From positions 1-28,341 of IMG/VR virus record IMGVR_UViG_3300030012_001857: 28,341 nt of DNA. One strand, written 5' to 3'. The notes beneath the pieces are model-generated. The model ran no database searches and was not told the origin of the DNA. It saw nothing but the letters and a program-made list of their open reading frames with translations. The stretch comes from a virus. Of this stretch, positions 6,324 through 14,879 are shown piece after piece; within the stretch, counting starts at the first letter, position 1, and each line of letters begins with the position of its first letter. The position numbers and the translations under genes were made by a program.

Positions 6324-7418
6324 ATGGCTGATCCAGTAGGAACAATCAATTTCGACCAATTATCCCATATCACAAGAAAGCACTATATCCCTCAGTTGGT
6401 GGATAACATCTTTAAGTCTAATGTAGTCACTTATAGACTCTTAGCTAAATCACAACCAGTAAGTGGTGGTTTTAAAGTTGTTCAGCCAGTTGAATATGCC
6501 AAGTCTGCAAGCAGTGACGGTACTGCTCAGAATGGTTGGTATAAGGGACAAGATGCTATGGCTTATGGTGCATCTGACATCATCAAGTCTGCTGAGTATG
6601 ATTGGTCACAAGCGTATGGAACTATAACAATAAGTGCAAGGGAAGAGAATATAAACTCTGGCCCAGAGGCGGTTCTTGACTTATTGCAAGCAAAATTAAA
6701 TAACATCGGAAGAACTATGAGAGATGATTTTGCGAAAGCAATTTACTCTGATAACGATCCGGCTGCCGGTTCCCCAACAGTAAGTGCAAATGCACCAGTT
6801 GGTTTGCAGCACGTTATTGCAAAAGATAGAACTTTAGGTGGTATTAACAGTGCTACTTCTGGCAACGAATGGTGGGATGGCGGCTTTGTCGCAGACGGTT
6901 CTCTCGCTAGTGGCGGTGCAGAGGGTACACCTTTGACATTTGATAACATCAAAGACTCTGCTAAGTCAGAGTACATACAAACCATTTTTAGAAATGCTTA
7001 CAAAGAGCTTTCTATTGGTGCTGATGTACCAACTATGATTGTAACAAATCAAGTTGTGTTTGATGCTTACGAATCAACATTAACAGACCAAAAGCGTTTT
7101 GGTGCAAGTTCACAGACTCTAGCTGATGCTGGTTTCCAGAATCTTCTTTACAGAGGTATTCCGGTTGTAGTGGACCAAGCGTTGGACCTTTACTCTGGTG
7201 CTGATAATGATGAGGATGCTACAAAGCATATGTTCTTCTTGAATGAGAAGTATATGGGTTACAAGCATCACGCTAAACGTAACTTCGTTTTTGATGGTTA
7301 TGAAAAGCCAGTGGATAGAGACATTCGTGTCGGTAAAATCCTCTGGATGGGTACTCTATGTTTCAGCTCACCTAGAATGTTAGGAGTTGTTGGAGATATG
7401 CCTAAGAGCTACTCATAA
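6324..7418 (+). CDS. Major capsid protein
   Basis: This 364-residue protein is the expected size for an HK97-fold shell protein and lies directly after the scaffold. It has a strong ribosome-binding site (AAGGAGAAATAAA) suited to very high expression. The N-terminal part carries long helices (DNIFKSNVVTYRLLAKS, then EAVLDLLQAKLNNIGRTMRD, about 106-125). It then has the pattern VGLQHVIAKD ... GGINSATSGNEWWDGGF (about 152-178), found in many phage capsid proteins. The C-terminus, RDIRVGKILWMGTLCFSSPRMLGVV, is beta-rich. No N-terminal delta domain or protease is evident, consistent with a separate scaffold. An 85-base gap follows, the longest inside this block. Confidence 0.85.
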   Translation: MADPVGTINFDQLSHITRKHYIPQLVDNIFKSNVVTYRLLAKSQPVSGGFKVVQPVEYAKSASSDGTAQNGWYKGQDAMAYGASDIIKSAEYDWSQAYGTITISAREENINSGPEAVLDLLQAKLNNIGRTMRDDFAKAIYSDNDPAAGSPTVSANAPVGLQHVIAKDRTLGGINSATSGNEWWDGGFVADGSLASGGAEGTPLTFDNIKDSAKSEYIQTIFRNAYKELSIGADVPTMIVTNQVVFDAYESTLTDQKRFGASSQTLADAGFQNLLYRGIPVVVDQALDLYSGADNDEDATKHMFFLNEKYMGYKHHAKRNFVFDGYEKPVDRDIRVGKILWMGTLCFSSPRMLGVVGDMPKSYS

Positions 7419-7428
7419 ACTAAATGTT

Positions 7429-7484
7429 GGGGCCACTCTATTCTTTCATATGTGGTTTCGGATTCCTTTCTTTTGGGGTGGCCC
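7429..7484 (+). other. Stem in the gap after the capsid gene
   Basis: GGGCCAC (7430-7436) pairs perfectly with GTGGCCC (7478-7484) around a 41-nt loop; CCAC (7433-7436) can also pair with GTGG (7452-7455). CTTTCTTTT lies inside the loop, not after the stem, so this is not a textbook terminator. A processing or partial-termination element after the highly expressed capsid gene would fit. The evidence is weak. Confidence 0.3.
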
Positions 7485-7503
7485 TAGCAGTAAGAGGTGA
7501 TAA

Positions 7504-8499
7504 ATGAAATGGTCTGAGTTAAAAACAAGGGTATGCAAACCTTTTGGCGGTAATTATAGTAGTGATGCAGAATTATTTTTGGAAGATGCTGAGAGGGACC
7601 TCGGCCTTTTTGCTAAGTGCTATAAACGTACTCACGTTACGTTACTGGACGAGCATTCAAATGGCTTTGAGTTACCCAGTGATTTTATTGAAATGGATAC
7701 AAGACCAGATTACGATGGTGATCTTTTAGAAAAATATGTAGAAAAAGGATATACTACTAATAAAACATCTAGTAATGTATTTGAAACTGGTATACCTATG
7801 TACTACAGAATAGAGGGTAATAGGATGACACTTGTGCCACAACCTACAGATGCAAAGCTTTTAAGGTTTGAATATGTGGCTATGCCAAAAAAATTAACAA
7901 AGAGCACTGCTTATAGAGCTCTTAGATATAAAGATTTAAGCGGTCAATCTTTTAGGGTTGGCGATGTTGTTGAGGGTAGGTTATCAACTAACAATGCTAC
8001 TGTAACTACCACTGCAAAGGTAGTCCAAGTAAATGCAAAAGGAGACAATACCGGAGAGCTGATATTATCTGATGTTACAGATTTAGGTAGCTATACTGGT
8101 TTTAGAAATGGAGACTTGCTGGTTTCTATAAGTGCAGAGGAAGATGCATACTCAGATACTTCTCCTTATGGATTGGGATATACATTTGACCAACTAGTAG
8201 CTAATTGGGACACTATTGGCTTGGGTGGTAAAGCTACAATTGTAGGAACTGAATTTGCTTTACAAGGAACAAGCAATGGGATAGCATATGGTGAAACTGT
8301 CGGAGAGTCCCCAGTAATACCGGAACCTTATCATTACATAATGATTGAATTTGCACAAGCTCGTATCTATGATATGTTGGGGCAAAGCGGAGATGCAGAT
8401 AGGCATTACTCTCGATACTACCAAAACAGAATTGGAATAGCAGCAACATTTGCTAATCAAGACTTTGGTGGACCAACAACAGTCGTAGATGCGTTATGA
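7504..8499 (+). CDS. Head-tail adaptor protein
   Basis: A 331-residue protein after the capsid gene, in the place of the adaptor that links portal to tail nozzle. The N-terminal helix pair (MKWSELKTRVCKPFGG, then AELFLEDAERDLGLF) and the strand pair ELPSDFIEMD ... YYRIEGNRMTLVPQP (about 55-120) match the general look of phage adaptor proteins. The middle (about 140-250) is a beta-rich insert. The C-terminus, PYHYIMIEFAQARIYDMLGQ, returns to a helix like those docking on the portal. AAGAGGTGATAA before the ATG is a strong ribosome-binding site. Its last four bases, ATGA, hold the next start codon. Confidence 0.7.
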   Translation: MKWSELKTRVCKPFGGNYSSDAELFLEDAERDLGLFAKCYKRTHVTLLDEHSNGFELPSDFIEMDTRPDYDGDLLEKYVEKGYTTNKTSSNVFETGIPMYYRIEGNRMTLVPQPTDAKLLRFEYVAMPKKLTKSTAYRALRYKDLSGQSFRVGDVVEGRLSTNNATVTTTAKVVQVNAKGDNTGELILSDVTDLGSYTGFRNGDLLVSISAEEDAYSDTSPYGLGYTFDQLVANWDTIGLGGKATIVGTEFALQGTSNGIAYGETVGESPVIPEPYHYIMIEFAQARIYDMLGQSGDADRHYSRYYQNRIGIAATFANQDFGGPTTVVDAL

Positions 8500-10997
8500 A
8501 TTATATAGATATTGATTTATTTGGTGGCATTGTTTCTAATGCTGACTCCGAGGATATAAGACAAGATGTAGGCCAGAACCTTGTCAATTTTGACGTTACA
8601 AAAATTGGCTTACTAAAACCCAATGACGAGTATAAAATTGCTTTATCTGTTGATGGTAGTGCATACGATTCTTTATTCTATTGGATTGATTTTTCTAACG
8701 GTGATACTCAAAAAATAATTTTTATAGATGATGATAACAATGTAAGGATAGCTGCAAGTAATTACTCTTTTGATTACTTTCAATTTCGTGATGTAACTGA
8801 TTCTTCTAATAATCAATTAAAAATTGGTGTAGCTGGGGATACTACAAGTGTGCATAAATCAATGCATCATTTTAATAGTGATGGCAATCTAGTAAGAATT
8901 ATTGGGTCCTCAAGCACCGACCCAAAATTAATACAACATATAAATGATAGAGATTTTTGGGGATACAACCAGTCTACTACCGCAAGATGGAATAGTTTAA
9001 AAAGTGCCGTTGGTGGTAACAGTTATGTGTTATCATCAAGTACCTCTGGTTACTTTATGGATATTGCATATCCAAGAAATAATTATATCAAAGGTGTATT
9101 CCGAAGAAGTGAATATGCAAATGTCGTCAATGATGACTTTGAGGTGAAGACAGATTCTAAAGCGGTAAAAGATTATTTAGTTAGAAGTGTTAACAGTGCA
9201 TCTCCAAAGGTTACAGACAATTCTATGGTTGGCAATATCACATACGATTCAGCTACTGCGAATACTAGTTTTTACACACACGAATATGCATTAGCACTTA
9301 TGTATGACGGCACTCAAGTAGGACCACTTGGTAATAGTAGTTTTACAAGAATTAAAACAGTTGATTCTCAAACACGTAACAGACCTAGGGGTATGAGTGC
9401 TAGAGTAAAATTTAGATATAATCTAGGTACAAATGAGGGCAACACTGCTACGTTTGAACACGCTACATATAATCCAAGAGTAACTGGTTTTTCTCTTTAT
9501 AGGGCACCGTCACCAGATAATTATATAAAAACAAAATCTAAGTCAGCACTCAGAAGAGTTGGTACATATAGAATAGATAGGTCAGAGGCTGATATGAAAA
9601 GAGTATCAGTATCTAGTAGTGATATGTTTTTATTGACCTATGAGAAAATGATAACACTAGATAGCAGTAGATACAGTAGTTCAATCAGTAATATTACTAA
9701 TGCATACTTTAAGTTTTACGTAGATAATGCTGGTGATAGCGATCTTGAGGAATACAGTATTGATATTGATGGATATGATGATGCGTATGGTTGTTACAGT
9801 TTAGACGTAACAGAAACTAATTATGTACCAGATTATTTTGGCAGTTGGGCCATAACTCAAAATAGTGCAGCTATAGGCAATGGTGCTGGGACCATATACA
9901 ACAGTGGTTTAAAAGCTATTGGTGGAGAGATGTGGGTCATAGTTCCGGGAAATGAAAAAGATGGTGATGGAAGATTTAAAAATTGCATTATATCAGAACA
10001 AAGCAACGCTAGTAATACAAAATTTGATTGCATTGTGGAAAGTCATTTTGGTAGGCACAAAAAATCCGACAACACTTTTGTATACTATCACGCTTGTAGA
10101 TTAGCTGGGGATAGTCTCTGGGATGAGTTTAAGGCAAACGGACTTACAAACGTTTATATCTATGAAACAAATGACCCTATATACTGGAGATGGTCTACTG
10201 ATAATCAAGATGATAGCAATGAAAAAACAACCTATGCTGATATATTTATATATGATACTGACCCCATTAGTTTTGAGGGGCATCCATATCCTAATGACAG
10301 AATAAATCACGGTTATGAAGTGTCCCATATGTTTATGGGAAGAAGATTTGCTGGAGATGTAACACTTTATTTAGGCGACCCAGATCAAGAGGTACGTAAG
10401 AATTTTGTTTTATATAGTGAAGTTGGTATGCCAGATGTATTTCCATCAGCAAACTTTTTACAAATTACAAGTGATCTTGGTGGTAGAATTATTGGCTTTA
10501 GTGATATAGGTGGTGATTTAATAATATTTACATCTAGCAGTATACATTCATTAAATATGCGAGGACCAAACCCAGATTCCTGGGTTTTGTCTACGGTCAG
10601 TAATAAGATTGGTTGTGTAGCTAGTGATAGCATACTAAAAGTAAAGGATAGAATATTTTTCGCTGGGGATGATAGTTGTTACTATTTATCAGCACAAGGT
10701 CAATTGGTTCCTATAAGCGAGCCAATAAACGATATGTATAGAGCACTTCCAGATTCTTCTAAAAGAACCACTAAGACTATGTATAGAGCCAAAAAAGGTA
10801 TAGTATACTGGCATTTTGGACCGTCAAATATTGTAGGTGGTACATACATCGTATATGAGTTACATCTAACAAAAGGAGATGTGACTTGGACCAGCAGACA
10901 TTACCAGAGATTAATTGATAAAATGGTAGATGATTTTAATAATGAACCAGCTTTTTTTAACAGTAGCGTAATAGTTAGTAATCCTTTAGCGAGATAA
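8496..10997 (+). CDS. Tail nozzle / hub-like protein
   Basis: An 833-residue beta-rich protein following the adaptor, the place of the tail nozzle (tubular protein B of T7, gp10 of P22). The C-terminal third has repeated blades of the kind seen in nozzle propellers: LGGRIIGFSDIGGDLIIFTS (about 657-676), SKIG-type repeat NKIGCVASDSILKVKDRIFF (about 703-722) and AGDDSCYYLSAQGQLVPIS. The first 650 residues are varied and Ser/Asp-rich and include likely exposed domains. It overlaps the adaptor by ATGA, so translation is probably coupled. The nozzle role is an inference from these repeats and gene order. Confidence 0.7.
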   Translation: MNYIDIDLFGGIVSNADSEDIRQDVGQNLVNFDVTKIGLLKPNDEYKIALSVDGSAYDSLFYWIDFSNGDTQKIIFIDDDNNVRIAASNYSFDYFQFRDVTDSSNNQLKIGVAGDTTSVHKSMHHFNSDGNLVRIIGSSSTDPKLIQHINDRDFWGYNQSTTARWNSLKSAVGGNSYVLSSSTSGYFMDIAYPRNNYIKGVFRRSEYANVVNDDFEVKTDSKAVKDYLVRSVNSASPKVTDNSMVGNITYDSATANTSFYTHEYALALMYDGTQVGPLGNSSFTRIKTVDSQTRNRPRGMSARVKFRYNLGTNEGNTATFEHATYNPRVTGFSLYRAPSPDNYIKTKSKSALRRVGTYRIDRSEADMKRVSVSSSDMFLLTYEKMITLDSSRYSSSISNITNAYFKFYVDNAGDSDLEEYSIDIDGYDDAYGCYSLDVTETNYVPDYFGSWAITQNSAAIGNGAGTIYNSGLKAIGGEMWVIVPGNEKDGDGRFKNCIISEQSNASNTKFDCIVESHFGRHKKSDNTFVYYHACRLAGDSLWDEFKANGLTNVYIYETNDPIYWRWSTDNQDDSNEKTTYADIFIYDTDPISFEGHPYPNDRINHGYEVSHMFMGRRFAGDVTLYLGDPDQEVRKNFVLYSEVGMPDVFPSANFLQITSDLGGRIIGFSDIGGDLIIFTSSSIHSLNMRGPNPDSWVLSTVSNKIGCVASDSILKVKDRIFFAGDDSCYYLSAQGQLVPISEPINDMYRALPDSSKRTTKTMYRAKKGIVYWHFGPSNIVGGTYIVYELHLTKGDVTWTSRHYQRLIDKMVDDFNNEPAFFNSSVIVSNPLAR

Positions 10998-12676
10998 TGG
11001 CAGCAAGTACAAATACAAATCAGATTAACATAGGCGGTGTAGATGGAGATGGAGAAAACTCTATCTCCAGTGCAGAAGTTGTTTTACTGAAAGATGAGTC
11101 ATTGACATTAGCTGATAATAGTGCGGTTGATTATTCTAACTACGGAAATTATAAAGCATTAAAAGTTACCGATGACAGTAGCAATACTCAGTACATTGTC
11201 AGTTTAAAAGGTCATTTAGATACTATTGACCTTGCGGTTCGTAATAGTTCTGGCACTTATGTTAGCTATCCATTATATCAACATAGTCTAGAGTATAGTC
11301 AAAGTAATACACCACTGGCTGATATAAGTGATGAGGCTGGTATAGAAGATAGAAACAACAGTATGTTTATTTATGGGACTAACCTAGGCGGCACTCAGTC
11401 TAAAACACAAAGATTTAATGACACATATCAAATAGAAATAAGCGATAAGTGGACTGACCAAGGTAAGTATGATTTATTGAAAGGATTAAAAGTAGGCGAC
11501 ACTGTAGATGTAACAATATTTCAAAATCAAGGTGTACGAAATAAAAGAACAGAAACAGTAACTAATGATGGAAGACTAGCTGAATTAAGTGGCAATAGTG
11601 ATATATATATGTATTATATCAAAGAAGTAACTACACCTACAGATGAAAGAGTAGATAGTAATAAACATTATAGAAATGCAGCTCAGTGGAGTGCTAGGCC
11701 GGGTATTAGTAAACTACTCGTTGATACCGTATCAAGTAATAATAAAACTTCATTTAATATATTTATAGATGCTCAAGGTTTTAGGACTGGTGATTATGAA
11801 CTTGGATACGATGCAAATAATTACGCTGATGATTTAGGTGGATTCGGATTTTGTTTTTACGACAACAATGGCCAAGAGTTAAGCTCCGAATATTTATTAC
11901 TGCAACCAAATACTGCTGGCTATGATAAGGCTGGTAGATTTTTAGGAACCTATGTCACAGATTATGAGGCTGAAAGCTCAGACTTTCCAGTCTACATAGA
12001 AGTGTTTCAAATTTTTGCTAGTACGCTAGGTGAGTACTATTATGATGGTCCTCACTACTGGTCAGAGTGGGATGCTGGTTATGGGTCCATAGATGCTACA
12101 AATCCAGACATTATGACTGGTGAGTTAGTAGACGATCCTTGGTGTTTTGATAGACAGTATACTGATAATTGTGACTTGCAGTTAGATACAAACCATAACC
12201 CTTGGTATTCCTACCGATTTCTCTCTGATTCATCTGCCACTGGGGGTGGCGGTTCTGCTACCACAAATACAACTAAAATGTATAATGATAGTATTATAAA
12301 TAAAAAAATACAGTTTCAATCAAGTGTTACAGAGCAGTTTAATCTATTAGTTAAGGGTGATGGCATAAGAAATATTTATAAGTATAGGACTAAAAAATAT
12401 CAGACTAGTACGCAAGATAGACCTAGTATGCTTAGAACGGTATCAATGACATATACATCTTATAATCCTATAACTATAAGAATCATAACAGAGAATGGTG
12501 AAAACTCTAAAAACATAGTTTTTGATAGAACAACTAACCTTAATGAGCTCGCAAAAAAATTGACTACTACAAAAGTAGTAGGACTGCGGTGTAAATCATT
12601 TGAGTTAGAGATAACTGTCTATGGTGTAATTGATGATATTTTAGAAATAAACAAGTTGAGTGTGAGTTATGGCTAA
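10997..12676 (+). CDS. Virion structural protein of unknown function
   Basis: A 559-residue beta-rich protein, rich in Ser, Asn, Asp and Tyr with few charged helices, typical of a tail-associated structural protein. A Gly-Ser-Thr linker TGGGGSATTNTT (about 415-426) separates a large N-terminal part from a smaller C-terminal domain of about 130 residues. Its start overlaps the stop of the preceding gene by one base (TAATG). It lies between nozzle and ejection proteins and may be a tail appendage or adaptor. I do not recognise a family. Confidence 0.65.
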   Translation: MAASTNTNQINIGGVDGDGENSISSAEVVLLKDESLTLADNSAVDYSNYGNYKALKVTDDSSNTQYIVSLKGHLDTIDLAVRNSSGTYVSYPLYQHSLEYSQSNTPLADISDEAGIEDRNNSMFIYGTNLGGTQSKTQRFNDTYQIEISDKWTDQGKYDLLKGLKVGDTVDVTIFQNQGVRNKRTETVTNDGRLAELSGNSDIYMYYIKEVTTPTDERVDSNKHYRNAAQWSARPGISKLLVDTVSSNNKTSFNIFIDAQGFRTGDYELGYDANNYADDLGGFGFCFYDNNGQELSSEYLLLQPNTAGYDKAGRFLGTYVTDYEAESSDFPVYIEVFQIFASTLGEYYYDGPHYWSEWDAGYGSIDATNPDIMTGELVDDPWCFDRQYTDNCDLQLDTNHNPWYSYRFLSDSSATGGGGSATTNTTKMYNDSIINKKIQFQSSVTEQFNLLVKGDGIRNIYKYRTKKYQTSTQDRPSMLRTVSMTYTSYNPITIRIITENGENSKNIVFDRTTNLNELAKKLTTTKVVGLRCKSFELEITVYGVIDDILEINKLSVSYG

Positions 12677-12908
12677 GTATGATGACCCCGATGCATTAGA
12701 TGCAACACTGCATAACTTAGAAAAGATTTCAGAAATGATGCAGTCTATGAAACAAGATAAAATTAGAACTGTATCAAATATGCCCTCTTCTGGTAGTATT
12801 AGAAAAGAAGAAATACAAATGGTAGATGAGGGAGATAATGTAAAGATGGTTTTTAGAAATAGGGATGGCTCCTTGTTTACTGCAACACTAACGAAAGAAG
12901 AGGATTAA
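12669..12908 (+). CDS. Small conserved-looking virion gene (79 residues)
   Basis: The protein has a helical first half (ALDATLHNLEKISEMMQSMKQD) and a short basic-acidic second half ending in two strands (VKMVFRNRDGSLFTATLTKEED). The start lies 8 bases inside the previous gene with GTGAG upstream. The last 20 residues look like a beta hairpin. Its position before three ejection-like proteins suggests a structural or assembly role. No family is recognised. Confidence 0.6.
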   Translation: MAKYDDPDALDATLHNLEKISEMMQSMKQDKIRTVSNMPSSGSIRKEEIQMVDEGDNVKMVFRNRDGSLFTATLTKEED

Positions 12909-12909
12909 G

Positions 12910-13641
12910 ATGGCAGTAATGGAAAGTTTAATGGCAGCTAAAGCGGCTTACAATGTCGGAAAAGGTGCTTTTGATTGGCTAAACGCAAAGAACAAACAAT
13001 TTAAACTAACACCGGAAGAGAGAAAAGCAAGGAATCAAGCAGCTCGACAATCTACGTTAGGAATGGGCGGTGAAACTTTTCAAACTGCATCAAACACATT
13101 ACAAAGAAGTGCAGCAGATGCTAGTCAGAAATTAAGAGCAAATGCTTTTGCTGCTGGACTAGAGGGTAGCGGTGTAGCTACAGTAGGTCAAGAAAAGATA
13201 CAAAACTTATCACAACAAAAACTTACTGACCTAGCACTTAGAATTGCAGATAGGAACGCAAAGTTTAGAGAGACTGCATCTCAACGTAAAGAGGCTATTG
13301 ATATGCAGATTGGCCAGAGAAAAAGAGAGTTTCAAGCTAAAAGAGATTTAGCTATGAGGCAAGCAGCTACTCAGTTTATTACGTCTGCATTTGACTTTGG
13401 TATAAAGTCTGCTGAAATAAGTAAAGCCAAAGCAGCAAGAGAGGCAACTGCCGCAGCAGTTAGTTCTGCTCAACCATTTGTAAATGAATTACAATTAGCA
13501 GTTGCAGCAAACGATAAAGTAAAAGGACTAGAGGCAATGAAAGGTATGGCGAGTCTTGACTTAGTTAATTTGCCAGATGATTACAGAAGTTTGATTTTTG
13601 AATCAATGAGATATTTTAAAACAGATAAAAGCGGTGGTTAG
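12910..13641 (+). CDS. Internal virion (ejection) protein, small
   Basis: A 243-residue Ala/Gln-rich protein, almost wholly helical, with a Gly-containing N-terminal segment MAVMESLMAAKAAYNVGKGA. Long heptad-like stretches run about 55-190. This composition, and the order small, medium, giant ejection protein downstream of the nozzle, match the gp14-gp15-gp16 arrangement of T7-type phages. In those phages such proteins leave the capsid and build a channel across the cell envelope. AAGAGGATTAAG gives a good ribosome-binding site. Assignment is by composition and order. Confidence 0.65.
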   Translation: MAVMESLMAAKAAYNVGKGAFDWLNAKNKQFKLTPEERKARNQAARQSTLGMGGETFQTASNTLQRSAADASQKLRANAFAAGLEGSGVATVGQEKIQNLSQQKLTDLALRIADRNAKFRETASQRKEAIDMQIGQRKREFQAKRDLAMRQAATQFITSAFDFGIKSAEISKAKAAREATAAAVSSAQPFVNELQLAVAANDKVKGLEAMKGMASLDLVNLPDDYRSLIFESMRYFKTDKSGG

Positions 13642-13643
13642 TT

Positions 13644-14879
13644 ATGACTAGAGAAGAGAGACAAGAGCAAGCTTTAACACTTAAAATGCAGATGAATCTG
13701 ATGATTGCTGCTCTAAATAATTCTGTTGATGCTGAAGATTCCAACAAGTTGTTATCTGCCTTTCAAACAAAATTAGAGTCACTAGAAGATGAGATTGCAT
13801 CAACTAATGATTTATTAAAGGATTTTAAAGATCGCAGAAAAAAATTAAACGATAGGATTCTAGAGGTAAACAAGAAACAAGAATCAATATCTGATAAAGT
13901 TTATCTTGAAAGAGGTGGCAAATATTATAGAAGAAAAATTAATCCAGATAAAGTAAGAATATTTTTTGAAGATGAAGAAGTCAAAAGAAGTGGCTCTCAA
14001 AGTGGAAGTAGAACCAATATAGATTTTGGTGGTACAAATACAACTGGCAATAAAAGAGTAAAACAAATGGTTAGAACACCAATTGATGATAGCTTAATAG
14101 AAATACCAAAGGAAGTCTATGATGTATATGCGAGTCAAAGAGAATCATATAGAGCTGAATTAGAGGAGCTGCAAATAGAACTTAATGGTGTAAATCAAAA
14201 CTATGTTGCAATGCTAGACAAATATAAACCAAAAAAAGAAATTGTAGTTGGCAAAGACAAAAAGGGTAAAGATATAAAAAAATTTATTAGAGGAGATAGC
14301 CAAGACATACTGGATACAAAATTTCAAATTGATGTGCTTAAAGAACAGATAGCAAATCAAGAAATATATTTACAAGTGTATCAAGATAATAGAGCTAGTT
14401 ACGATGGTATAAAATACTCTAAAGAATTGAAACAGTATATGCCAGTAAGCTATAATAAATATCAAGATGTATATGGTGGTAAAGAGCCAGTATATGAGGC
14501 ACCATCAATGCCGGAAATGAAAACTTATCAGCCGCAGACTAGAGCAATACCAACTAAGAAAGCTTGGTGGTCAGACACTAGAAAGAAAAGTATTGATGAC
14601 GAACTACTGTCAGATTTTACATCTGGTTATATGTTTACTGGTATTGCAGCACCACAACAAAGAACAACTCAACCTACGATGACTCAACCTAATCAACCTT
14701 TAAATACTTTCTCAAAGATTGCACCAGTACAACAACCAAATGTGCAAAGAGATATGCAATCTCAAGTAAAAGACCAACTGCAACCAAAAAATCAAAATAT
14801 GAATCCGGCTGGTTTTAACATAAAGAACTTTATACAAAAGTATGCAGTTCCTTATAAAATAAAGAATCAAAATAAGTAA
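13644..14879 (+). CDS. Internal virion (ejection) protein, medium, coiled-coil
   Basis: A 411-residue protein dominated by coiled coil: residues 1-85 (LESLEDEIASTNDLLKDF and following) and about 160-255 (YRAELEELQIELNGVNQNYV). The C-terminal 110 residues are Gln/Pro/Thr/Asn-rich and likely disordered, with repeats such as QPTMTQPNQP. Lysine is abundant. It starts two bases after the previous stop. Position and helical character fit the middle ejection protein of a podovirus. No enzymatic motif is seen. Confidence 0.6.
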   Translation: MTREERQEQALTLKMQMNLMIAALNNSVDAEDSNKLLSAFQTKLESLEDEIASTNDLLKDFKDRRKKLNDRILEVNKKQESISDKVYLERGGKYYRRKINPDKVRIFFEDEEVKRSGSQSGSRTNIDFGGTNTTGNKRVKQMVRTPIDDSLIEIPKEVYDVYASQRESYRAELEELQIELNGVNQNYVAMLDKYKPKKEIVVGKDKKGKDIKKFIRGDSQDILDTKFQIDVLKEQIANQEIYLQVYQDNRASYDGIKYSKELKQYMPVSYNKYQDVYGGKEPVYEAPSMPEMKTYQPQTRAIPTKKAWWSDTRKKSIDDELLSDFTSGYMFTGIAAPQQRTTQPTMTQPNQPLNTFSKIAPVQQPNVQRDMQSQVKDQLQPKNQNMNPAGFNIKNFIQKYAVPYKIKNQNK

